DNA of 13,273 nt from JBCBRR01 sp039029235 (GTDB lineage: Bacteria; Bacteroidota; Bacteroidia; Cytophagales; Amoebophilaceae): the NCBI GenBank assembly GCA_039029235.1, contig JBCCGO010000021.1:1-13273 (forward strand), written 5' to 3'. The position numbers were made by a program, and so were the translations under genes. The notes under the pieces are model-generated. The model had not been told where the DNA came from. It did not search any database and saw nothing but the letters and a program-made list of their open reading frames with translations. Each line of letters opens with the position of its first letter. Positions within the stretch are counted from its first letter, which is position 1. Positions 7,430-13,273 of the stretch are shown here, in pieces.

Positions 7430-8812
7430 ATGAGCAACGTAGTGGAAACAATGCAGCTTCATTCTTGGAAGCAGCTGCTAGAACAAGGGCAAGAGTCAGA
7501 ACTACTCGCCTTGCTCAGTAGCGCGCCTGTCGTAGAGGTGGCTGACTTCTTGGCCCAGCAACCGACTGAGAGCCTACTGGCATTACTGGAACGACTACCT
7601 GTAGAAGTGCAGGGAGCTGTGTTTGCCGAGTTGGATGAGCAGCGACAACAGGCCCTATATCAGCTAGCTAGCAAAAAAGACTTCGCTACTATTTTCTCGC
7701 ACATGCCTTCTAGTGATCGGGTTGATTTTTACCAGCAACTGGATGACAAGGAGCAGGCCAGGTTGTTCCCGTATTTAACCAAAAAGGTCCGAAAAGACGT
7801 TATTGCGCTCAGTGCTTATCCTCCCAAAACAGCTGGTGGCATCATGAGCACCGATTTTGCCACGGTCTTAGGAGACATGACCGTTAAACAAGCTATTCAG
7901 AAGCTCCAAGAAGATGCGCCTTCTAAAAAGATGATCTACTACATCTACGTAGTAGATGAAACCATGCGGATGATTGGGTTTGTGTCTCTTAAAGACCTAA
8001 TCATGGCTCCATCTACTACCCAAGTACTCAGCATATTACATCAGAGTTTTATTTATGCCACAGTCACAGAAGATCAAGAAGCTGTAGCGAAACGCATCGA
8101 GAAATATGATTTAATAGCCATGCCTATCCTCAACGAAGAGCAGCAACTGGTAGGCATTGTGAGCTATGACGATGCCATGGAAGTTATCAGGATAGAGCAC
8201 ACCGAAGATATGGAAAAGTTTATGGGTATCGTCTCTCAAGAAACTGCTACAGACTATCTGAGCACACCTAGCTGGCAGCATTTCCAGAAAAGGGTTACGT
8301 GGATTGTAGGCTTGTTCATTACAGGATTTTTATCTAGCTTAGTTATTCATAGGAACAAAGCTATTTTAGAGCGTATTACAGTCCTAGCGGTGTACCTACC
8401 TATGATGGCAGACACAGGCGGCAATGCGGGTAGCCAAGCAGCCTCTGTCGTGATCAGAGCTTTATCGCTCGGTCAAGTGTCGCTCAGCAACTGGCTAGGG
8501 ATTTTCTTCAAAGAGGCTAAAATAGGTTTATGGCTAGCCCTTTCGTTGTTCTTGCTAGCCTTTATCAAAGTGCTGATCCTGGCTGGCCATATCTCCTTGG
8601 AGCATCATAGCATCTACGAGATTGCCTTCACTATAGGCCTAGCCCTCAGCTTACAAGTTATTACTGCTACCACTATTGGTGCTACCCTACCCTTGGTGGC
8701 CAAGTACTTTAATGGGGATCCTGCTGTAGCAGCTAGTCCAGCCATCACCACTATTGTAGATATTACAGGTATGATCATCTACTTTGCCGTAGCCTCAGCC
8801 CTGATTAGCTGA
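7430..8812 (+). CDS. mgtE: magnesium transporter MgtE
   Basis: 460 residues, typical of MgtE. It forms a homodimeric Mg2+-selective channel in the inner membrane, gated by Mg2+ binding to its cytosolic domains. The N-terminal superhelical domain covers about 15-125, with repeated LLALLERLPVE and LDDKEQARLFPYL helices. TAGGIMSTDFATV opens the paired CBS domains (about 135-255), with VVDETMRMIGFVSLKDL and PILNEEQQLVGIVSYDDAM. After a plug helix (about 257-280) come five membrane segments from about 288. The signature pore sequence PMMADTGGNAGSQ lies near 324-336, and the last helices carry DPAVAASPAITTIVDITGM, where the Asp after ITTI aligns with the selectivity-filter Asp of the family. It stands alone, after a 213-base gap from the tRNA that may hold a regulatory leader. 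Confidence 0.96.
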   Translation: MSNVVETMQLHSWKQLLEQGQESELLALLSSAPVVEVADFLAQQPTESLLALLERLPVEVQGAVFAELDEQRQQALYQLASKKDFATIFSHMPSSDRVDFYQQLDDKEQARLFPYLTKKVRKDVIALSAYPPKTAGGIMSTDFATVLGDMTVKQAIQKLQEDAPSKKMIYYIYVVDETMRMIGFVSLKDLIMAPSTTQVLSILHQSFIYATVTEDQEAVAKRIEKYDLIAMPILNEEQQLVGIVSYDDAMEVIRIEHTEDMEKFMGIVSQETATDYLSTPSWQHFQKRVTWIVGLFITGFLSSLVIHRNKAILERITVLAVYLPMMADTGGNAGSQAASVVIRALSLGQVSLSNWLGIFFKEAKIGLWLALSLFLLAFIKVLILAGHISLEHHSIYEIAFTIGLALSLQVITATTIGATLPLVAKYFNGDPAVAASPAITTIVDITGMIIYFAVASALIS

Positions 8813-8885
8813 GGGGTTACCTGGTTGATCGCGTGACTATGAAACCCCTAATGATACAAATCCTATTTGCTAAGTATATCAGCCT

Positions 8886-10127
8886 ATGACCAGCAACCAA
8901 CTCATCCATAGCACCAGCCTATAGCTAAGCCAACATGTCCATAATTCTATCAACCAGTATCCAGGGGGGCAAGTAGCCCTGAATAGAGCCTTACAAGAAG
9001 ATAAGCCCATCATCGTGAGCATTGGTTATGCATCTTGCCATTGGTGCCATATGATGGCTAGGGAAACCTCTGCAGATGCAACGGTGGGCGCAATGCTATA
9101 GTGCCTTGGATGCGGATAGCGAGGGGGTAGAAGGCAAGTCCTATACGTAGATCCAAGCAGAAATCGAGGGAGCACTGGGAGAAGCAGCTCCGCTGTTTAT
9201 AGCACATCATAACATCACAACGCCAGGTAATTGGGAAGCCGATCGGAACATCCTGTAAATAAAGTCTGAAAGCGCCGTGCTGAGTCCAGAAGAAAATGAG
9301 CACATTCAAGCCGCTAGGAAACAGTTATGTCAGGCGAGAGCAGCACGCATGCCTCCTACCACAGATGGTAAAGTGATCACTGCTCGGAACGCCATAATGG
9401 TCCAAGGATTGGTAGATGCCTATCATACCTTAGGAGAGACACATTACCTAGACTTAGCCCTACAGAACGCTACATTCATAAAGCATCGGCTGATGCAAGG
9501 AGACCGACTATGGCATAGCTATCCATGGGCAGCTAGGTCCTGCAGGCTACTCAGCAGACTACGCCTGGGTAGCACGCGCCTGTATCAGTCTATAACAGGC
9601 TACCTTTTAAGGAACATTGGCTTCACCAAGCCGAAGCTTTAGTCCAGGATGCCGTGGCACAATTTTGGGATGAGCAAGCACACCTATTCTATTTTACAGC
9701 ACAGCACACGGAGCAGCTCATATCCTGCCCCAAGAACTTGCAGATCATGTTATACCCAGTTCTAATGCAGTCATGGTTCATAACCTATACTATCTGGGTA
9801 TATTATTAGCTAAGGAAACTTATACTATCACGGCTAGGCAGATGCTCAGCCAAGTAGCTCAGCTGATCCACCAAGCTCCTGAACAACTAACTCACTGGGC
9901 AAGCTTACACACACTGCATCTATAGCCTATAAAAACCGTGGCTATCCTAGAACCGCAGTGTAAAGCACAGCAACCCGTAGCTATTTAGATGTCCCTATCA
10001 CAACCTCCTGAGCCTAAGCAAGTACTCAGCAGGCCCAATAGTCCGTACACCCGTCCTAGCCTTTGCAAGTAGCGTCTACACATAGCCTAGCTACGATGCT
10101 CAGGAGGTACTAACTACATTGCAGTAT
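8886..10127 (+). pseudogene. decayed thioredoxin-domain (DUF255, YyaL/SSP411-type) protein gene
   Basis: The ATG at 8886 begins MTSNQLIHSTS, then a TAG, then QHVHN and ALNRALQEDKPIIVSIGYASCHWCHMM (8952-9101). SCHWCH is the hallmark of DUF255 proteins, which combine a thioredoxin-like domain with an (alpha/alpha)6 barrel. After a stop the frame changes and the text jumps to SALDADSEGVEGKSYT-stop-IQAEIEGALGEA, a block that normally lies some 250 residues later, so a large internal deletion has occurred. Later pieces are GNWEADRNIL-stop, LSPEENEHIQAARKQL, GKVITARNAIMVQGLVDAY, GPAGYSADYAWVARAC in another frame with two stops, then ELADHVIPSSNAVMVHNLYYLGI to a stop at 9923. A weak C-terminal match, PSYDAQEVLTTLQ, reaches the priA start. 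The intact family is about 670-700 residues. No piece could give a working protein; the open segment at 9277-9642 is just one fragment. Confidence 0.88.
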
Positions 10128-12617
10128 ATGGCATACAGTACCCATAGCCCAGGCACTACCCATTTTGTAGACCTTATCTTGCCGCTAGCTATCCCGAAGC
10201 TACTCACCTATCGCGTGCCAACGCAGTGGAGTGCCGCAGTAGGATGTGGCAGTAGAGTGCTGGTACCACTAGGAGCTAAAAAGATCGTCACAGGGTTGGT
10301 AGAAAATATTCACCAAACGCCCCCTAGCTATGCAACCAAAGATATTCTAACAGTATTGGACCAGGAACCCCTGGTCCGTGACGTACAGCGGCAATTCTTT
10401 CATTGGCTTGCACACTACTACTTGTGCACCATCGGGGAGGTGCTAAAAGCCGCCTTACCCAGTGGCTTTAGGCTCAGTAGCCAAGCTAAGATTCAGCTGA
10501 ATCCAGCATGTGATCTAGCCACTACGAACTTTTCTGACCAAGAGCAGCACCTGATCAAGGTACTAAAAAGCCGCCCCCACTGGACCTATGCTGAAGTGAC
10601 ACAAGTAGCGAAACAAAAAAACATACCGCACCTGATCAAAAATTTACTGCACAAGTATGCCATCCTCCTCTTCGAGGAGATCCAAGAAAAATACCGCCCC
10701 AAAAAAGAAAAACGCATCAGCCTCAATACGTCATTCATCCAAAGTGAAGCCAAGCTTCGGGAGCTATTCGAGCAACTAGAAGCCAAGAGCAATCAATTAG
10801 AAGTACTCTTAAAGTACATATCCCTGGTGCCCCAGTTTAGGCAGCTAGCAGATCGCTCTGTCAATAAAAAAGAACTCTTACAAGCTGGGATCTCGGCAAG
10901 GTCACTCCAAAAACTTATCCAGCAAGCCATTTTCATGGAGGAAGAAATTATTGTATCACGCTTAGCCCCCAGCCAACCCACAGAAACACCGCATGCTACC
11001 CTCAGTCCAGCCCAAAGCGAGGCCTTAGAAGCCATCTACCAACAGTTCAAAACCCAAGATACAGTCTTGCTATACGGCATTACGGGTAGTGGAAAGACAG
11101 CCCTATACACCCAACTCATCCAAGACACCCTGCAGCAAGGTGGCCAAGTGCTCTATCTATTGCCCGAGATAGGGCTAGCGACCCAGATAGTAAGACGACT
11201 GGCCAAGCAGTTTGGCAGTCAGCTAGGAGTCTATCATTCTAAGTATGCTAGTAATGAGCGTGTCGAGGTCTGGAATCAAGTATTGAGCGGGACATATTCC
11301 TTGATTATCGGAGCACGTTCTGCTTTGTTGCTGCCTTTTGATAACCTACGACTGATCATCGTAGATGAGGAGCATGCACAAGCTTACAAGCAATTCGATA
11401 CAGCCCCTCGGTATCATGCCAGAGATGCTGCCCTAATGCTGGCACAGTACCACCACGCCAAGGTACTCCTAGGCTCTGCTACACCTTCGGTCGAGACCTA
11501 CTATCATGCACAAACTGGCAAGTATGGCTTGGTAAAGCTGGTAGAGCGGTTTAGAGAAACAGCTTTGCCACAAATGGTCCTAGTCAATGGGTTGCTAGAG
11601 CAACGACGAAAAAAACTTCAGGGAGAGTTTACGAGTGTGCTTATACATGCCATAGAACAAACCCTAAGCCAACAAGCACAGGTAATCATCTTCCAGAACC
11701 GAAGAGGATATGCCCCGTATCTGCTTTGCCAAAGCTGCGCCTGGGTACCTACCTGCCAGCAATGCGCCGTCAGCCTCACCTATCATCAGGCTAGCAACTA
11801 CCTAGTTTGCCATTACTGCGGCTATCGTACGAAAGTTCCACCTATGTGCAAGGTATGCGGGGCCCATCAGCTCAAAAATATGGGATTTGGTACAGAGAAG
11901 CTGGAAGAAACGCTACAACAATTTTTCCCAGACAAGCAGGTGCAACGCATGGACCTAGATACTACCCGCGGGAAGCATAGCTATGAGCAAATCATCGACG
12001 CCTTGGAGCAAGGTCATGCCGATATTTTGGTAGGCACGCAGATGATTACCAAAGGGCTAGATTTTGCCCAGGTGTCCCTGGTAGGGATTCTAGATATAGA
12101 TCGGTTGCTTCATTTCCCTGATTTTCGGGCTCATGAGCGGTGCTTTCAGCTGATCACCCAAGTAGGGGGCAGGGCTGGTAGAAGAGACAAGCAAGGGAGA
12201 GTAATCATCCAGACAAATAATCCGAGTCATCCTGTGCTGAGCGACATTGTACAGCATAATTATGAACAAATGTATTACAGAGAGCTAGCAGAGCGTAGGC
12301 AGTTTCTCTATCCTCCGTATGTCAGGCTCGTCAAGCTCACTACACAGCATACCGATAAGGATCTGGTAACGGCAGCTGCGCAAGAATTGGTGCATAAGCT
12401 GAAGGAGCAACTAGGGAAGCTCGTACTAGGGCCACAAGCTCCCCTCATAGCCAAGCTCAAGCACCAATACCGCATGGATATTTGGGTAAAAGTCAGAAAA
12501 GATAGTAGCCAGCACTTGCTAGCTACTAAGAAGCTGCTTCAAGAAGCCACACAGGCGTTGCTCGGCCAAAAAGCTTTCAGGACGCTCAAAGTTATCTTGG
12601 ATGTAGATCCCGGCTAG
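10128..12617 (+). CDS. priA: primosomal protein N' (replication-restart helicase PriA)
   Basis: 829 residues from the ATG. PriA binds stalled forks, unwinds the lagging arm 3'-5' and helps reload the replicative helicase. The N-terminal DNA-binding domain opens FVDLILPLAIPKLLTYRVP. Motor motifs follow: Walker A GITGSGKT (317-324), DEEH (413-416) with YKQFDTAPRYHARDAA, GSATPSVETYYHA, then GTQMITKGLDFAQVSLVGIL, FPDFRAHERCFQL and QVGGRAGR. The zinc-binding insert has all eight cysteines in four CxxC pairs (534/537, 543/546, 561/564, 574/577). Length and motif order indicate a functional protein. An in-frame TTG at 10119 with AGGAGGT at 10102-10108 is an alternative start. I prefer the ATG because the preceding codons read as the tail of the upstream pseudogene and the family N-terminus needs no extension. 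No other primosome gene is adjacent. Confidence 0.95.
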   Translation: MAYSTHSPGTTHFVDLILPLAIPKLLTYRVPTQWSAAVGCGSRVLVPLGAKKIVTGLVENIHQTPPSYATKDILTVLDQEPLVRDVQRQFFHWLAHYYLCTIGEVLKAALPSGFRLSSQAKIQLNPACDLATTNFSDQEQHLIKVLKSRPHWTYAEVTQVAKQKNIPHLIKNLLHKYAILLFEEIQEKYRPKKEKRISLNTSFIQSEAKLRELFEQLEAKSNQLEVLLKYISLVPQFRQLADRSVNKKELLQAGISARSLQKLIQQAIFMEEEIIVSRLAPSQPTETPHATLSPAQSEALEAIYQQFKTQDTVLLYGITGSGKTALYTQLIQDTLQQGGQVLYLLPEIGLATQIVRRLAKQFGSQLGVYHSKYASNERVEVWNQVLSGTYSLIIGARSALLLPFDNLRLIIVDEEHAQAYKQFDTAPRYHARDAALMLAQYHHAKVLLGSATPSVETYYHAQTGKYGLVKLVERFRETALPQMVLVNGLLEQRRKKLQGEFTSVLIHAIEQTLSQQAQVIIFQNRRGYAPYLLCQSCAWVPTCQQCAVSLTYHQASNYLVCHYCGYRTKVPPMCKVCGAHQLKNMGFGTEKLEETLQQFFPDKQVQRMDLDTTRGKHSYEQIIDALEQGHADILVGTQMITKGLDFAQVSLVGILDIDRLLHFPDFRAHERCFQLITQVGGRAGRRDKQGRVIIQTNNPSHPVLSDIVQHNYEQMYYRELAERRQFLYPPYVRLVKLTTQHTDKDLVTAAAQELVHKLKEQLGKLVLGPQAPLIAKLKHQYRMDIWVKVRKDSSQHLLATKKLLQEATQALLGQKAFRTLKVILDVDPG

Positions 12618-12657
12618 TGCAGATAGGAGTCAGAAATATGACGCTCAGTTCCAGCTA

Positions 12658-12924
12658 GTGGCGAACCATGCGACTCATGGCCGAGCCTATGAACTACCTA
12701 GCGCCTTAGAGGCATCGGTAGTGATGCTCTTGCACTATGTCAGGAGCGGGGAGTGCTTGTATAGCGATAATCCCTGGACGTATACACGTTGCAGGAACAA
12801 AGACGAATATGGCGATCCTGTAGTTGTTGGGGACTGTTCTTCGGCGGGCCTCGATGTATACGACTGCTATGACAATACATCCTTCTTCAGCAACTTCGGT
12901 CTTGCTGCCCTCCGGAGGTTTTAG
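12658..12924 (+). CDS. hypothetical protein, possibly a gene remnant
   Basis: GTG at 12658 to TAG at 12922-12924, 88 residues. The same frame is open back to 12607 just inside priA, and the residues before the GTG (SQKYDAQFQLVA) look as protein-like as those after it, so the GTG may not be a true start and the gene may be 5'-truncated. No ATG is available. The product has GRAYELPSALEASVVMLLHY, a SDNPW motif, KDEYGDPVVVG, then SAGLDVYDCYDNTSFFSNF. Two weak resemblances occur to me: phage terminase small subunits (helix, then a DNPW-type motif, then a GL...NTSFF.F-like helix) and sulfatase-modifying FGE domains (YRLP..E, then GLYDM.GN). Neither is strong enough to name it. Confidence 0.35.
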   Translation: MANHATHGRAYELPSALEASVVMLLHYVRSGECLYSDNPWTYTRCRNKDEYGDPVVVGDCSSAGLDVYDCYDNTSFFSNFGLAALRRF

Positions 12925-12944
12925 GTCATTGGCCGGTAGCCTAT

Positions 12945-12981
12945 GGTCCTAGCGGCGGGACGAAAGTCCGCCGCTAGGATC
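12945..12981. repeat. long GC-rich inverted repeat with GAAA loop
   Basis: TCCTAGCGGCGGGAC (12947-12961), a GAAA loop (12962-12965), then GTCCGCCGCTAGGA (12966-12979). The arms pair over 14 bases with one bulged G, and a G-U and a G-C pair extend the stem at its base. GAAA closed by C-G is a stable GNRA tetraloop. Neither strand has a T-run after the stem, so it is not a standard terminator. It could be a transcript-end structure, a repeat unit or part of an RNA. Confidence 0.8.
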
Positions 12982-12991
12982 GCCAAAATGC

Positions 12992-13017
12992 CCTAAAAGT
13001 GTACAAAATAGTACAAC
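12992..13017. repeat. imperfect direct repeat, copy 1, with internal dyad
   Basis: CCTAAAA followed by GTGTAC-AAAATA-GTACAA. It matches copy 2 at 13070 at roughly 19 of 25 positions and has the same half-site spacing of six bases, as in a protein-binding dyad. Confidence 0.45.
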
Positions 13018-13069
13018 GCCACTGGCATGGAAGAGGAACTTCCGCACCAGGTAGGGGTCCTAATAACGT

Positions 13070-13094
13070 CCTAAAGTGCACAGAGCAGTACACA
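13070..13094. repeat. imperfect direct repeat, copy 2, with internal dyad
   Basis: CCTAAA followed by GTGCAC-AGAGCA-GTACAC, 78 bases after copy 1. Taken with copy 1 the consensus is CCTAAA, then GTGYAC, six bases, GTACAM. No gene is placed clearly downstream on either strand within the window. Confidence 0.45.
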
Positions 13095-13100
13095 CCCCTT

Positions 13101-13271
13101 TCAGTGCCACTTCTTCCCACCCTCCTCGGCCTGGGGCCCCTGGAAGGTGTCCTCCAGGTGCTGGAGGTAGGGGGAGAAGGTCTATGGGTCGTTGGTGAGA
13201 AGATACAGGAGAGCGACAGACCGGAAGGTGGTCATGCCACCGCTATGTCTTACTGTGACTGCTTGGTTTGT
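13101..13271 (-). pseudogene. possible minus-strand coding remnant (partial)
   Basis: On the minus strand the frame entering from the right edge reads TNQAVTVRHSGGMTTFRSVA, LLYLLTNDP, a TAG, then SPYLQHLEDTFQGPQAEE and a TGA at 13103-13101. The amino acid mix looks protein-like on both sides of the single internal stop. No family is recognised and the plus strand is almost as open, so this is tentative. Confidence 0.15.
13110..13179. other. GC-rich segment able to fold into a long hairpin
   Basis: CTTCTTCCC (13110-13118) can pair with GGGGAGAAG (13171-13179) with one G-U pair. Inside, CCTCCAG-GTG-CTGGAGG (13151-13167) forms a perfect 7-bp stem with a 3-base loop, and a GGGGCCCC palindrome lies near 13133-13140. 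It is not an RNA family I recognise, and no terminator T-run follows. Confidence 0.3.
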
Positions 13272-13273
13272 GC

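Larger units (their letters stand above)
12925..13273. other. 349-base end region without a firm gene
   Basis: No convincing intact gene is seen on either strand. The stretch is GC-rich relative to the left part of the window and contains a strong hairpin (12945-12981), two dyad repeats (12992-13017 and 13070-13094), a folded segment (13110-13179) and a possible minus-strand coding remnant (13101-13271). GTCCTA occurs three times (at 12946, 13057 and 13068). Confidence 0.5.

Noticed and set aside
8812..8849. AGGGGTT/AACCCCT inverted repeat just after mgtE as a terminator
   Set aside because: The stem is 7 bp with a 24-base loop and no T-run follows, so it is too weak to call.
9277..9642. Separate hypothetical gene of 121 codons
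   Set aside because: Its sequence (LSPEENEHIQAARKQL, GKVITARNAIM) belongs to the DUF255 pseudogene, and it ends in a frameshifted tail.
12909..12918. CCTCCGGAGG followed by TTTT as a terminator
   Set aside because: The palindrome has no loop; a hairpin would have only three pairs around a 4-base loop.
12945..12981. Integron attC site
   Set aside because: A bulged base in a palindrome is attC-like, but the conserved RYYYAAC/GTTRRRY ends are absent and no integrase is seen.
1..13273. CRISPR array, intact insertion sequence or rRNA genes
   Set aside because: No regularly spaced repeats, no transposase and no rRNA-like sequence were seen on either strand.

Overview
The window looks like a piece of a Bacteroidota chromosome from a host-associated, genome-reducing lineage. 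An Amoebophilaceae/Cardinium-like relative is my guess, made from the gene set and style and not from a search. The clues are the near absence of Shine-Dalgarno sequences before most starts, a UvrA whose first zinc finger has lost its first cysteine pair, an rsmH separated from any cell-wall or division genes, and a heavily decayed thioredoxin-domain (DUF255/YyaL-type) gene. Almost all protein genes lie on the plus strand; one tRNA lies on the minus strand.

Region 1 (1-2030) is the most unusual part. The end of one gene (1-222) encodes the tail of an exported domain, a transmembrane helix and a short tail. The next gene (306-2030) has a signal peptide, a paralogous exported domain, a transmembrane helix, and then a complete ClpX-like AAA+ unfoldase. 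The ClpX zinc domain is missing and the ClpP-docking IGF loop is not recognisable. The two genes look like a tandem pair of membrane proteins sharing an extracytoplasmic domain, one of them carrying a cytoplasmic unfoldase motor. This is the best candidate for an undescribed system. The stretch is also visibly more AT-rich than the rest.

Region 2 (2111-8812) is housekeeping: rsmH (16S rRNA methyltransferase), uvrA (excision repair), a small membrane-anchored phospholipase-D-type nuclease, a tRNA-Pro gene with the rare anticodon AGG, and mgtE (Mg2+ channel). The mgtE leader contains several short hairpins, two of which compete for the same bases.

Region 3 (8886-12617) holds a DUF255/thioredoxin-domain pseudogene with stops, frameshifts and a large internal deletion. 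It runs directly, and in the same final frame, into an intact priA (replication-restart helicase).

Region 4 (12618-13273) has no firm gene. It has a short open frame of unknown family, a strong GC-rich hairpin with a GAAA loop, a pair of imperfect dyad repeats 78 bases apart, another folded GC-rich segment, and a minus-strand frame that looks like decayed coding sequence. It may be the edge of an accessory or mobile region.

The genes are not an obvious single operon. Gaps of about 80-250 bases separate most of them, and nothing beyond the first gene pair suggests a shared pathway.
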